Assembly: GCF_000192225.1 (NCBI RefSeq)
Contig: NZ_GL872413.1
Coordinates: 2,012,567 to 2,076,566 of the forward strand
Direction of reading: 5' to 3'
Length of the DNA: 64,000 nucleotides
Source: Capnocytophaga sp. oral taxon 338 str. F0234
GTDB taxonomy: Bacteria > Bacteroidota > Bacteroidia > Flavobacteriales > Flavobacteriaceae
Every line of letters starts with the position of its first letter. Within the stretch, counting starts at the first letter, position 1. Of the stretch, positions 8,850 to 16,756 are shown one piece after another. Under the pieces are notes generated by a model. It saw only the letters and a program-made list of their open reading frames with translations, was not told the origin of the DNA and did no database searches. The position numbers and the translations under genes are program-made.

Positions 8850-10094
8850 TTACCCTCTATTCTCATATCGCATAGCAGCTACTGGTTCTATCTTGGATGC
8901 TTTGTGTGCTGGGAAAGTACCTGCAAAGATACCCGAAAGCACCATAATAAAGACTGCCAAGGAGGCAATACCCATATCTATTTCTGTAGTTTTCAGTAAG
9001 CCCATACCACCCGTAGCCGTAAGAACCATATTGATAACTTTAAGTACCCCTACCCCCAAGAACATCCCTATCAACCCCGAAGCTAAGGTAATAATCAGTG
9101 CTTCCAAGAGTACTTGTATGGTAATATGGTAAGGAGTAGCTCCTATGGCCATACGCAAACCAAATTCATTGGTACGCTCCTTGACTACAATAAATAGAAT
9201 ATTAGTTACACTCACCATCCCACTAATAAGGAAACAAGCCCCTACGATCCAGATAAAGACACTGATCCCTGTGAAGATACTATTGATACTGGAAAGCTGT
9301 TCCTCCAATGCTTGTACATAGATGGCATTGGGATCATCCTCATCAAAACGAAGGGTACGTGCCAAATAGTTGACTATCTTCTTCTTAAAAATTAAAACAG
9401 AGATTTGTGCATCATCACGCAAATAGAAGCCAAAGGAAGAAATATCGGGAGTATCTTGGATATTACGGGTAAAACTGGGATAGGGTACGAAGATTTCTGA
9501 TTCTGCTTGCTGACTAATCATATCATCATTTTTCATCACTCCTATCACGCGGTAATACACTCCCCCTACATCAATGAACTTGTCCAAAGGATTGTCGTTA
9601 AGAAAGAGCTTGGTAGCAACCTTCTTTCCTATAATAGCCACATTACGTGCCTTTTTGTCATCCATAAGATTGAAAGGGCGGCTTCCCTCTATCATCTTGT
9701 AACTCGAGAAAGACCAATAATCATGTGTAATTCCTGTGACAGAAGTATAGTAATTTTTCTTTCCAAAAATAGCATTTTTAGAAATAGTTGTTCGTGGAGA
9801 AAGTCCTTCTATCTCGGGAAACTTGCGCTTGATATCTTCCAAGAGGTATTTGTTGAAGAAAATCTGCCTTCCCTCTTGCATGTTCTTATACTTCATGGAG
9901 GTTTCCCCACTCCAAATAAATATTGTTTTGGAGGCAAACCTCTTAAGCAGGTCTTGCACCCCATATTCTACTCCCTTACCTACCCCCAAGAGGAGTACCA
10001 AAATGAAAATCCCCCACATAATCCCAAAGCCGGACATAAAAGTACGGATTTTGTTTTGCTGTATAGAATGAATAATTTCACGCAATGTTTCCAT
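8850..10094 (-). CDS. MacB/FtsX-type ABC transporter permease, copy 2 (promoter-proximal)
   Basis: A 414 aa paralogue of the adjacent copy with the same architecture: one N-terminal helix after METLREIIHSIQQNK, a periplasmic MacB-like domain, and three C-terminal helices carrying the FtsX signature (NEFGLRMAIGATP). It probably works with an ATPase encoded elsewhere, exporting or extracting a lipid or peptide substrate in a tripartite pump. The ATG start lies 63 bases downstream of a TAACTTTG -7 element on the minus strand (10164-10157). Divergence from copy 1 is concentrated in the periplasmic part, for example around residues 220-290, which suggests different partners or substrates. Confidence 0.85.
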   Translation of the reverse strand: METLREIIHSIQQNKIRTFMSGFGIMWGIFILVLLLGVGKGVEYGVQDLLKRFASKTIFIWSGETSMKYKNMQEGRQIFFNKYLLEDIKRKFPEIEGLSPRTTISKNAIFGKKNYYTSVTGITHDYWSFSSYKMIEGSRPFNLMDDKKARNVAIIGKKVATKLFLNDNPLDKFIDVGGVYYRVIGVMKNDDMISQQAESEIFVPYPSFTRNIQDTPDISSFGFYLRDDAQISVLIFKKKIVNYLARTLRFDEDDPNAIYVQALEEQLSSINSIFTGISVFIWIVGACFLISGMVSVTNILFIVVKERTNEFGLRMAIGATPYHITIQVLLEALIITLASGLIGMFLGVGVLKVINMVLTATGGMGLLKTTEIDMGIASLAVFIMVLSGIFAGTFPAHKASKIEPVAAMRYENRG

Positions 10095-10156
10095 AAGATA
10101 TTATAGTTGTTTGTTAGCTTTTCGGTCAAAAAGAAAAATATCTCCTATTAGTAGGG

Positions 10157-10164
10157 CAAAGTTA
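10157..10164 (-). promoter_or_regulatory. -7 element (TAACTTTG) of permease copy 2
   Basis: TAACTTTG read on the minus strand fits TAnnTTTG. The equivalent site of copy 1, at 8777-8770, reads TAACTTTT, losing the final G of the motif. Confidence 0.5.
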
Positions 10165-10285
10165 CCACTTTTATGGTAATTATCCGAAGAAAAAAATACA
10201 TTTTTTTTAGAATGTCTGTTTTACGAATTTAAGATAGATTAAAATTTTTAACGTATGAAAGAGGCTTTATTTAATAAAACTTCAA

Positions 10286-10293
10286 TACTTTTG
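10286..10293 (+). promoter_or_regulatory. -7 element (TACTTTTG) for the HlyD adaptor gene
   Basis: TACTTTTG matches TAnnTTTG and lies 20 bases before the ATG at 10314. No clear TTTG is seen at the -33 distance. The rest of the 219-base divergent gap (10095-10313) shows only the minus-strand promoter for the permease. Confidence 0.4.
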
Positions 10294-10313
10294 CAGCGTT
10301 AATTATTCATTCT

Positions 10314-11294
10314 ATGAAAAATAAAAATATCATCGGTCTTATTATCACTATCGCTGTGTTTGCGGTAGTTCTTATTCTCTCTATCTACTTCTTTAGCAAT
10401 CGCGAACCTGTGTATTTGCAAGGACAAGTAGAAGCCAAACAAATCAACGTTGCCCCCAAAGTACCTGGTAGAGTGAAAGCTATCTACAAGCAGGAAGGCG
10501 ACCAAGTGCACAAAGGTGACCTCCTTTTGGAACTCGAAAGCACTGAACTCGATGCCAAACTCTCTCAAGCCGAAGCGGCACGTTTGGCAGCACAAGCTCA
10601 ATCCGACAAAGCACAACGCGGTGCCCGCAGCGAACAGATTCAAGGGGCTTACAATGTATGGCAACAAGCCGAAGCGGCTGCCCAGCTCGCTGAGAAAACC
10701 TATCAGCGTGTGAGCAACCTTTATAACGATAAGGTATTGCCCGCTCAAAAGAAAGATGAGGCTTACACCCAAATGGTTGCCTTACAAAAACAAGCCGAAG
10801 CAGCCAAATCACAATACGAAATGGCGAAAAACGGAGCTCGTGTAGAAGATAAAACCGCTGCCCGAGCCCTTGTAGCCCAAGCGCAAGGGGTCATTACTGA
10901 GGTAAATGCCTATAAAGATGGTGCTAAAGTGTTTGCCCCTGCCGATGCTGAGATACAAACTATTATCCCCAACGAAGGCGAAATCGTGAATGCGGGTTAC
11001 CCTGTGATGAACCTCATCGATACCCAAGACGAGTGGGTGGTGTTCAACATACGCGAAGATAAAATGGCAGATTTCAAGATAGGCACTAAATTCAAAGGCA
11101 TCGTACCCGCCCTTGGCAATCAGGAGATAGAGTTGGAAGTAAAACACATCGCCGTACAAGCTGATTTCGCCACTTGGACAGCCACCAAGAGCAAAGGCGA
11201 CTTCGACAAGAAAACTTTTGCTATCAAAGCCTACCCCACTCAAAAAGTAAAGGATTTAAGACCCGGAATGTCAGTATTAGTAAGTGAAAAATGA
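10314..11294 (+). CDS. HlyD-family periplasmic adaptor (membrane fusion) protein
   Basis: A 326 aa membrane fusion protein that links an inner-membrane transporter to an outer-membrane channel. Residues 6-27 are the inner-membrane anchor. Around residues 35-65 lies the first half of the lipoyl/biotinyl domain (VPGRVKAIYKQEGDQVHKGDLLLEL). Residues about 70-190 are an Ala/Gln/Glu-rich coiled-coil hairpin, followed by the second lipoyl half (VFAPADAEIQTIIPNEGE) and a beta-barrel. In Bacteroidota such adaptors normally sit directly before two ABC-2 permease genes. Those are found here only 6 kb downstream, at 17384-19709. The local base composition is more GC-rich than the genes that follow. Its stop overlaps the start of the GNAT gene. 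Confidence 0.9.
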   Translation: MKNKNIIGLIITIAVFAVVLILSIYFFSNREPVYLQGQVEAKQINVAPKVPGRVKAIYKQEGDQVHKGDLLLELESTELDAKLSQAEAARLAAQAQSDKAQRGARSEQIQGAYNVWQQAEAAAQLAEKTYQRVSNLYNDKVLPAQKKDEAYTQMVALQKQAEAAKSQYEMAKNGARVEDKTAARALVAQAQGVITEVNAYKDGAKVFAPADAEIQTIIPNEGEIVNAGYPVMNLIDTQDEWVVFNIREDKMADFKIGTKFKGIVPALGNQEIELEVKHIAVQADFATWTATKSKGDFDKKTFAIKAYPTQKVKDLRPGMSVLVSEK

Positions 11295-11740
11295 GAATAA
11301 CTGAAGGATTATCAACTAAAGATAAGCAAGCTATTATACATTGGACCAATAGCAAAGGAGCTGATTTCTTGCAACAATGGGCAGGAGATGCTTTGTCTTA
11401 TCCTCTTACCATAGAAGCACTCAATGCTTTGTCTCATTGCTTTCGTATTGAGGCAGAGGGTAGTTTTATAGGGATGATTCAGCAAATAAGAGTAGAAGGG
11501 AACAACGTACATATTGGTAGATTTCTTATCAATCCTTCGCTTACAGGAAAAGGATTAGGCACCTCAGCAATGCAGTTATTTATCGCAATGCTTTTTGAGG
11601 ATAAAAGAGTTCATTCTATTAGCCTAAATGTATTTGATGACAACCCCATAGCTAAAGGTCTTTATACAAAACTTGGTTTTAAAGTAGTAGCCACTGTTGA
11701 AGGAGAAAGGAAGAAATACAAAATGGTAAAAACTGCTTAA
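11291..11740 (+). CDS. GNAT-family N-acetyltransferase
   Basis: A 149 aa acetyl-CoA-dependent acyltransferase. The family core is visible: a beta strand with NNVHIGRFLINPSLTGKGLGTSAMQ (the G-K-G-L-G-T stretch binds the acetyl-CoA pyrophosphate, near residues 83-95) and a C-terminal SLNVFDDNPIAKGLYTKLGFK motif. The substrate is unknown. The ATG overlaps the stop of the HlyD gene by 4 bases, so an accessory gene is translationally coupled to the adaptor. It begins the AT-rich stretch that separates the adaptor from its likely permeases. Confidence 0.85.
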   Translation: MRITEGLSTKDKQAIIHWTNSKGADFLQQWAGDALSYPLTIEALNALSHCFRIEAEGSFIGMIQQIRVEGNNVHIGRFLINPSLTGKGLGTSAMQLFIAMLFEDKRVHSISLNVFDDNPIAKGLYTKLGFKVVATVEGERKKYKMVKTA

Positions 11741-11764
11741 TTGGCTCATTAATAAATTATCACT

Positions 11765-12148
11765 ATGAAAATAGATCATATCGCTTTATATGTAAAAGAT
11801 TTGGAAGTATCTAAAGCCTTTTATGAGACTTTCTTCGGGGCAAAATCAAACGAGTTGTACCATAATCCTAAAACGGACTTGCATACTTACTTTCTAAGTT
11901 TTGATAGTGGAGCTCGCTTAGAAATTATGTGGCGTCCCAATCTTAGTGAACGTTTGGACAAGATAATGAATGAAGGGCTTATACACTTTGCTTTCAGTGT
12001 AGGGAGTAAAGAAGCAGTTGATGCGCTTACTCAGAAAATCATAGCCGCAGGTTACGAGTGTTTTAGTGCTCCTCGCACCACAGGTGACGGTTATTATGAG
12101 AGTGTTGTCCTTGACCCTGATGGCAATATGGTGGAGATTACGATTTAA
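11765..12148 (+). CDS. VOC-superfamily (glyoxalase/bleomycin-resistance fold) protein
   Basis: A 127 aa protein of the vicinal-oxygen-chelate fold, with MKIDHIALYVKDLEVSKAFYE at the start and VVLDPDGNMVEI at the end. These carry the usual metal ligands H5 and the C-terminal Glu of the NMVEI motif. Members include lactoylglutathione lyases and drug-binding resistance proteins. The LDPDGNMVEI ending is common to both, so the reaction is left open. It lies 24 bases after the GNAT gene on the same strand. Confidence 0.85.
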   Translation: MKIDHIALYVKDLEVSKAFYETFFGAKSNELYHNPKTDLHTYFLSFDSGARLEIMWRPNLSERLDKIMNEGLIHFAFSVGSKEAVDALTQKIIAAGYECFSAPRTTGDGYYESVVLDPDGNMVEITI

Positions 12149-12188
12149 ACTTTGTCTAATAGTTTGACTTGGCCGACACCTAACTCCT

Positions 12189-12911
12189 ATGATAACACTA
12201 CAAGAAATAGAACAAACTTATCATTTCAAATACCCAACGTTATACTATCAACTTTGGGAAGATGGTATGTTGGATATTCGCTGGCAAGAAGGTTGGTGGA
12301 AAAATATATTTCCTGAGTTAAAAAAGAATCCTCCATTACTTTTATTTAGAGATCAATTTATGGCATTGGATGATGCAGAAGAGATTGTAAATTTAATAGA
12401 AGATTATAAATCTCAACGAGGAATTAAAGCTGAATATCTTTTGGTGCCTTTTGCTTCAGAATGTGCAGGAGATGTTTGTTTTTTCTATAATAGAGAAAAA
12501 CCAGAGCAACCTCCTGTTATCGTAAAGGACTGGTACGACTTTGATTCTGCTGAAATTATAGCAGATAACTTACAAAATTTCATCTTTTATGGGATGCTAT
12601 CAATGGTACATAGCATTTATACAAAAGCTCCTATTTGTTTGGGTGATTTTTATGAAAACATTGCTAATTTATTCCGTACACATCGCCCTTACCTTACTGA
12701 GGAACAAGCTGAAGTAATTGAGAAGATTTACAGCCGTAAACTCACTGCCTACAAAGCTATACAAGTTAAAAAAGATAATCTTTTAACTGCCTTGATACAT
12801 TACCAAGATTATACTGCTCTTCTTTCAGATGAAGAATTTGAAGAACTAATGAAGGAATACAATCCTATTTTAGTTTCTGAAGAAGAAAGACATTTTTTCC
12901 TTCTCGAGTGA
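12189..12911 (+). CDS. SUKH-like (SMI1/KNR4 family) protein, paralogue A
   Basis: A 240 aa cytoplasmic protein. The N terminus (LQEIEQTYHFKYPTLYYQLW) has the pattern of SMI1/KNR4 (SUKH) domains, many of which are immunity proteins of polymorphic toxins. The centre contains LLVPFASECAGDVCFFYNREKP, and the C-terminal part has GDFYENI, then RTHRPYLTEEQAEVIEKIY. It is clearly paralogous to 13093-13854, which shares these three blocks. No cognate toxin is visible in the window. A role in immunity is inferred from the family, not shown. Confidence 0.6.
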   Translation: MITLQEIEQTYHFKYPTLYYQLWEDGMLDIRWQEGWWKNIFPELKKNPPLLLFRDQFMALDDAEEIVNLIEDYKSQRGIKAEYLLVPFASECAGDVCFFYNREKPEQPPVIVKDWYDFDSAEIIADNLQNFIFYGMLSMVHSIYTKAPICLGDFYENIANLFRTHRPYLTEEQAEVIEKIYSRKLTAYKAIQVKKDNLLTALIHYQDYTALLSDEEFEELMKEYNPILVSEEERHFFLLE

Positions 12912-12954
12912 GTAACTTAATATTGAATTATTAAATTGACTAATTGACATAAGA

Positions 12955-13096
12955 ATGATTTACAAATTGTCACAACACTATAGCGATAATTGAGTTGGCT
13001 ACTGAGTTCTCCTCACGAGCTATTTTGCACCAGCAATTACAGAAAATAGTAACAGAACGTCAAGCACTTTTGTTGCATAAAAAACATCCAAGATGA
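12955..13096 (+). pseudogene. Remnant of a small gene with one internal frameshift
   Basis: From the ATG at 12955 the frame reads MIYKLSQHYSDN and then stops. One base away, a second open frame reads ELATEFSSRAILHQQLQ and continues IVTERQALLLHKKHPR to a TGA at 13094-13096. Joined by a one-base shift near 12990 they would give a continuous protein of about 45 residues, in keeping with a decayed gene. Its TGA overlaps the ATG of the next gene (ATGA), the usual coupled arrangement, which supports former coding. I do not recognise the family. Confidence 0.4.
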
Positions 13097-13854
13097 ACCC
13101 ATTACAAAAAATAGAACAAACTTATGGCTTTCAGTACCCCAAGCTATATCATCAGCTTTATGAGAATGGAATGCTGAATATGGGCGCAAAATATCCATAT
13201 CATTCTTATTGTCCTATGGAATACAAAAATGGTGATAGATTGCCTAATAAGGAGTGGTTAGAACAAGAATATCCTAAACTGAAAGAGAACCCGCCTTTGT
13301 TTCTGTATGTAGATTGGTTTCAGGTACTCACCCCCTCACAACTTGCGAAAGAGTTTGAGTTTTTAAATCAGCATTTAACACAATATCCTCAGAACCAAAA
13401 GTTCTTCTTCGCTCCCTTTGCAAGGGCTGTAGTGGATGATTATATGGTTTATTGTTTTTGTTATGACAAAGAAAAACCAACGCAAGAACCAAGTATAGTA
13501 TTTATTAGAGAAGATGGAGAGGTAGATATCCTTTCAAGCAATTTGCAGAACTTTATCTTTTACCAATTAATAAAATGGTTGGTAGCGCATTTTCACGACA
13601 TAAGTTTTATTTGTTATGGGGATTTCTATGAAAATCTACGTCAGACACTTCGTACTCATCGTCCCTATTTAACGGAAGAACAAGCGGAGGTATTAGAGGA
13701 AATTTACAAAAGAGAGATTAAAGAATATACTAGAAAACTTACATCTGGAGGTTGTTATACATTTCTTACCTTGCTACACGAAGGAGAGGAAGAAACGTTA
13801 CTAAATAAGTATAACCCACTACCTAAAGAAACCATTTTATTGAGAATCGTTTAG
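13093..13854 (+). CDS. SUKH-like (SMI1/KNR4 family) protein, paralogue B
   Basis: A 253 aa paralogue of 12189-12911. Shared blocks include LQKIEQTYGFQYPKLYHQLY at the start, FFFAPFARAVVDDYMVYCFCYD in the middle, and GDFYENLRQ with RTHRPYLTEEQAEVLEEIY towards the end. It carries an N-terminal insertion (about residues 35-55) absent from paralogue A. Its ATG overlaps the stop of a decayed reading frame upstream, so it was probably the second gene of a small coupled pair. An immunity-type function is inferred only from the SUKH resemblance. Confidence 0.6.
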   Translation: MNPLQKIEQTYGFQYPKLYHQLYENGMLNMGAKYPYHSYCPMEYKNGDRLPNKEWLEQEYPKLKENPPLFLYVDWFQVLTPSQLAKEFEFLNQHLTQYPQNQKFFFAPFARAVVDDYMVYCFCYDKEKPTQEPSIVFIREDGEVDILSSNLQNFIFYQLIKWLVAHFHDISFICYGDFYENLRQTLRTHRPYLTEEQAEVLEEIYKREIKEYTRKLTSGGCYTFLTLLHEGEEETLLNKYNPLPKETILLRIV

Positions 13855-13868
13855 TTTTTGAGTAATAT

Positions 13869-14729
13869 ATGACAAACTACCATACCTTAAACACTTTTAA
13901 TAACCCTTTTCGCCATTATAGGGTGATAGATATCGTCCCTTTTCAGGAGAAAATAGCTGTATTGCAATTTGCCTCAACCAATGTCTCTAAAAAAATGGTG
14001 AAAAACGGAGTGTATGTAGATCGTTATATTCTTGTAGATATCTTTTCAGAAGATTTTACATCACAAAAACGACTTTCTTTCTTTTTTGAGGAAGAAGAAA
14101 CTTGCTATAATAGTGATGTATACTATTATTGGGAAGACGAACGACTTTTTATGCTCATTGAATACTATAAACTCGGCAACATTTTCGTAACCAATAAGGT
14201 ATTTGAAATTACTGAAAATGAAGTGATAGAACAATCTTTCTGCGTTATCCCTCAAAAGCGAATTCTCAATGATGCTAAAGTCTATTCTTTTGGAGATAAA
14301 GAAGTTTTTATGCAATCTCCCTTTATGATGAGTTGCCGAGATAAACAAAACCAAAAAACACTTTGGAAATACAAACTCTCTGCTTATCTTTACACTCAAG
14401 TAGAGGAGTATAACGATATCTTATACTTTGGTACAGCAGGTAAAGGAGGCTATTTTCATGGAGTTTCACTAAATAACGGACAAACTGTATTTAGTTATAA
14501 TACAGGACAAACCGTACACTTTGTACGAAATGGAGAACGTATTATCATAAGTGATAAAAAACAAAAGCCTATGCTTATAAATGCCTTAACTGGAGAGATC
14601 ATCCATTCATTAGACATAGGCAAATACACTATTGATTACGAGCAACAGATGCTTTGGTATAAAGAACGTTTCTATGGCATTGTCCGCAATAAGGAAAAAG
14701 ACTTATCTGTAGTGTGTGTGAATATATAG
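13869..14729 (+). CDS. Hypothetical protein, beta-propeller-like
   Basis: A 286 aa protein with no signal peptide, rich in aromatic residues and beta-strand patterns. Repeated short units such as ILYFGTAGKGGYFHGVSLNNG, followed by PMLINALTGEIIHSLD, resemble PQQ-type propeller blades (a value shown, then an ALTGE turn). I do not recognise a named family. It starts 14 bases after the SUKH-like gene, so it probably belongs to the same transcript and could be another accessory or immunity-like factor. Confidence 0.5.
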   Translation: MTNYHTLNTFNNPFRHYRVIDIVPFQEKIAVLQFASTNVSKKMVKNGVYVDRYILVDIFSEDFTSQKRLSFFFEEEETCYNSDVYYYWEDERLFMLIEYYKLGNIFVTNKVFEITENEVIEQSFCVIPQKRILNDAKVYSFGDKEVFMQSPFMMSCRDKQNQKTLWKYKLSAYLYTQVEEYNDILYFGTAGKGGYFHGVSLNNGQTVFSYNTGQTVHFVRNGERIIISDKKQKPMLINALTGEIIHSLDIGKYTIDYEQQMLWYKERFYGIVRNKEKDLSVVCVNI

Positions 14730-14787
14730 GAGTTTTATATGATCTGAAACCTAATAACTAATTACTGAAATCTTTTATCTAAATAAA

Positions 14788-15141
14788 ATGAACTTAGAAG
14801 AACTTAGAGAATATTGCCTTTCCTTGCCCCACGTTACTGAGGATATGCCTTTTGGCGAGGATATTTTAGTATTTCGGATTTGTAATCGTATTTTTGTGCT
14901 TACAAGTTTAGATTCAGTACCTTTGCGGGTGAGTCTCAAGTGCGACCCCGAGCGCGCGATAGAACTCCGCGAGCAATACCCCGACAAGATTATAGCGGGC
15001 TACCACCTCAACAAAAAACATTGGAATACTGTGCTTTTAGAAGGCTTACCCCCTACCCTTATCAAGGAGATGATACAGCACTCTTACGACCAAGTACTTG
15101 CCAAAATACCGAAGAAGGAAAGAGAAGCATTAGAGAGGTAA
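14788..15141 (+). CDS. MmcQ/YjbR-family protein
   Basis: A 117 aa protein of the MmcQ/YjbR (CyaY-like fold, double-wing DNA-binding) family. Typical features are the ELREYCLSLPHVTEDMPFG start, an LRVSLKCDPERAIELRE centre, and GYHLNKKHWNTVLLEG followed by IKEMIQHSYDQVL. The biochemical role of the family is poorly defined. It is a single-domain protein of normal length in the plus-strand accessory stretch. Confidence 0.85.
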   Translation: MNLEELREYCLSLPHVTEDMPFGEDILVFRICNRIFVLTSLDSVPLRVSLKCDPERAIELREQYPDKIIAGYHLNKKHWNTVLLEGLPPTLIKEMIQHSYDQVLAKIPKKEREALER

Positions 15142-15210
15142 ACTCCGTAATCTTTCTTAGGATTGGGAATATCCGTGATAATTTAGTAAAACAACAAAAA
15201 TTAATTAGAA

Positions 15211-15741
15211 ATGAAAAAGAAAAAACTTTGGATATTTTTTATCATTACCACTTCGCTATATGCCTATTTGATGTTGGTGACCGTACCAGCTCTTAAAGCA
15301 ATGGCTGGAGGAATGGATATTTTAGATGTGCCTCCGTTTTATGATGCCACTTACATTCAAGAGCTTTTTAGGCGTTTAGGTGAAGAAGGTCGCCATTTCT
15401 ATTTATACCGACAAATTCCTGTGGATATGATATATCCCGGTCTGTTTGCTATTACCTACTATCAACTGATACGTTTCTTTTTAGAAAAACTCAGCCAAAG
15501 AAAGCTCCTTTTCTTATCATACTTCCCAATAATAGGAGGTATTTTTGATTATTTCGAAAATTTTAGTACCATTACAATGCTCACACACTATCCTGAAAAC
15601 TTATGGATAGAGACCTTAGCACCCTATTTTTCTCTTATGAAATGTATCTTTGTGGTACTTTCTTGGGTATTATTTTTTGTATTAGGAATTACGACACTCG
15701 TTAAAAACAAGAAGACAATAACAAAATCACCCTCAGAATAG
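15211..15741 (+). CDS. Hypothetical four-helix membrane protein
   Basis: A 176 aa protein with four likely membrane helices (about residues 5-28, 68-90, 97-118 and 138-163). Between helices 1 and 2 it has a hydrophilic loop with GMDILDVPPFYDATYI. Short basic ends (MKKKK at the start, KNKKTITK at the end) suggest both termini are cytoplasmic. I do not recognise the family. Confidence 0.6.
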   Translation: MKKKKLWIFFIITTSLYAYLMLVTVPALKAMAGGMDILDVPPFYDATYIQELFRRLGEEGRHFYLYRQIPVDMIYPGLFAITYYQLIRFFLEKLSQRKLLFLSYFPIIGGIFDYFENFSTITMLTHYPENLWIETLAPYFSLMKCIFVVLSWVLFFVLGITTLVKNKKTITKSPSE

Positions 15742-15782
15742 CCTCAATTTTGTTCATTATATTTGAATAAACCTAAAAGCCT

Positions 15783-16208
15783 ATGTGGAATGCTCTTGTG
15801 AATTACAATATACTTGCCCCTCTATTAATAGCTGTTTTGGTTTGGGTATTTATACTCATTTGGTTTTTGATAAAAAACAAACAAGAAAGGAAGAAAAGAC
15901 AACAACTTTTAACTCGGATAAAAGAACAGCTCCCTATTGCCACGTTCAAAGAGTTGTTACAAGCTTTAGAAGCCTTGAACTATAACCCTGCTCAGTGCTA
16001 TTTTAAAACAAATACTTTTGAGCAAGGAAATGTAGCTGTGGATAACACTTGCTTTCTGCAACGAGAAAACCAATGGGTGGTATGCCTTGCCGATTGGCAT
16101 AGTTTCTCTGATGAACAGTCTTTTGATAGCGAACAAGAAGCCTGCGAAAACTTTGTATATAAATATTTTCTCCTTAGTAAAGAAGAAATTAATTGGTTAA
16201 AGCAATGA
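15783..16208 (+). CDS. Hypothetical protein with one N-terminal membrane helix
   Basis: A 141 aa protein. Residues about 10-30 form one hydrophobic helix followed by a basic stretch (KNKQERKKRQQ), so the remaining 100 residues are probably cytoplasmic. That part has no recognised domain. The stop overlaps the ATG of the next gene (ATGA at 16205-16208), so the two are likely a coupled pair. Confidence 0.55.
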   Translation: MWNALVNYNILAPLLIAVLVWVFILIWFLIKNKQERKKRQQLLTRIKEQLPIATFKELLQALEALNYNPAQCYFKTNTFEQGNVAVDNTCFLQRENQWVVCLADWHSFSDEQSFDSEQEACENFVYKYFLLSKEEINWLKQ

Positions 16209-16687
16209 ACACATCAAGTTATAACACCAAGTTTAGCACTCTTGCTTTCTCACAAAAAGTGGGAGACGAGTATTTTTGGGAGGCTTCATATCAGTGGAAA
16301 AGTGATTTCTACAAAGAAACTCTACAGCTGCCTTTTTCTGTGTTTAGCAAAAGTAAAACCATCAGCCCTGATACTATTGCTTTTATTGAACAAATCCTTA
16401 CCAAGGCAGATAAGTTGGTTGCCAAGGCACTTTCTTATTTTCAAGAACAACTGCCGATATGCTCAAAAGGCTTTCATCTTTCGGATGAAGAAAAACGTTT
16501 GTTAAGTGTTCCCTTACAGGAAGTTCCTTTTGAAAGTCCACAGTTCCTATTTTATGACAACAAAGAATGGATATTGCATTTTGCTGAAGGAGGTTTCAGC
16601 TTTTGCGAGCCTTATGGCGTTTCTTTTCATTTTAAAGAAGAAACCCCTATCCTAATAGAAAACTTAGAAGACTCCGAAGAAATATAA
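16205..16687 (+). CDS. Hypothetical soluble protein coupled to a membrane partner
   Basis: A 160 aa protein without signal peptide or membrane helix. The ATG at 16205 is chosen over a TTG at 16193 because it overlaps the upstream stop as ATGA, the usual coupling pattern. The sequence contains SPDTIAFIEQILTKADKLV and a C-terminal beta-rich part with EWILHFAEGGFSFCEPYGV. This layout recalls small immunity-type proteins, but no family is recognised. A terminator-like hairpin follows at 16711. Confidence 0.55.
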   Translation: MNTSSYNTKFSTLAFSQKVGDEYFWEASYQWKSDFYKETLQLPFSVFSKSKTISPDTIAFIEQILTKADKLVAKALSYFQEQLPICSKGFHLSDEEKRLLSVPLQEVPFESPQFLFYDNKEWILHFAEGGFSFCEPYGVSFHFKEETPILIENLEDSEEI

Positions 16688-16710
16688 TTAAATTATAATC
16701 AACAACTTAC

Positions 16711-16737
16711 AAAAAGCCACCAAGTTGGTGACTTTTT
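16711..16737 (+). terminator. Rho-independent terminator-like hairpin
   Basis: AAAAAG-C-CACC, loop AAGTT, then GGTG-A-CTTTTT. The stem ends in a T run. It closes the accessory block before the DJ-1 gene. Confidence 0.55.
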
Positions 16738-16756
16738 AAAACTCATATAACATCGT

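Larger units (their letters stand above)
7463..10164 (-). repeat. Tandem duplication of a permease gene with its promoter region (unit offset 1387 bases)
   Basis: The two permease genes end at 7463 and 8850, start at 8707 and 10094, and have equivalent promoter positions at 8770-8777 and 10157-10164. Every one of these offsets is 1387 bases, so the whole unit was duplicated without net insertion or deletion. The last about 365 bases of both genes differ at only four or five positions by eye, and the first about 150 coding bases are also very similar, while the middle (periplasmic domain) has diverged strongly. Confidence 0.85.

Noticed and set aside
9507-10106. A long open frame opposite the permease gene (199 codons, plus strand)
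   Set aside because: It lies wholly antisense to a strongly supported permease, is Cys/His/Ser-rich without domain signals, and has a counterpart in the other tandem copy only as a side effect of the shared sequence.
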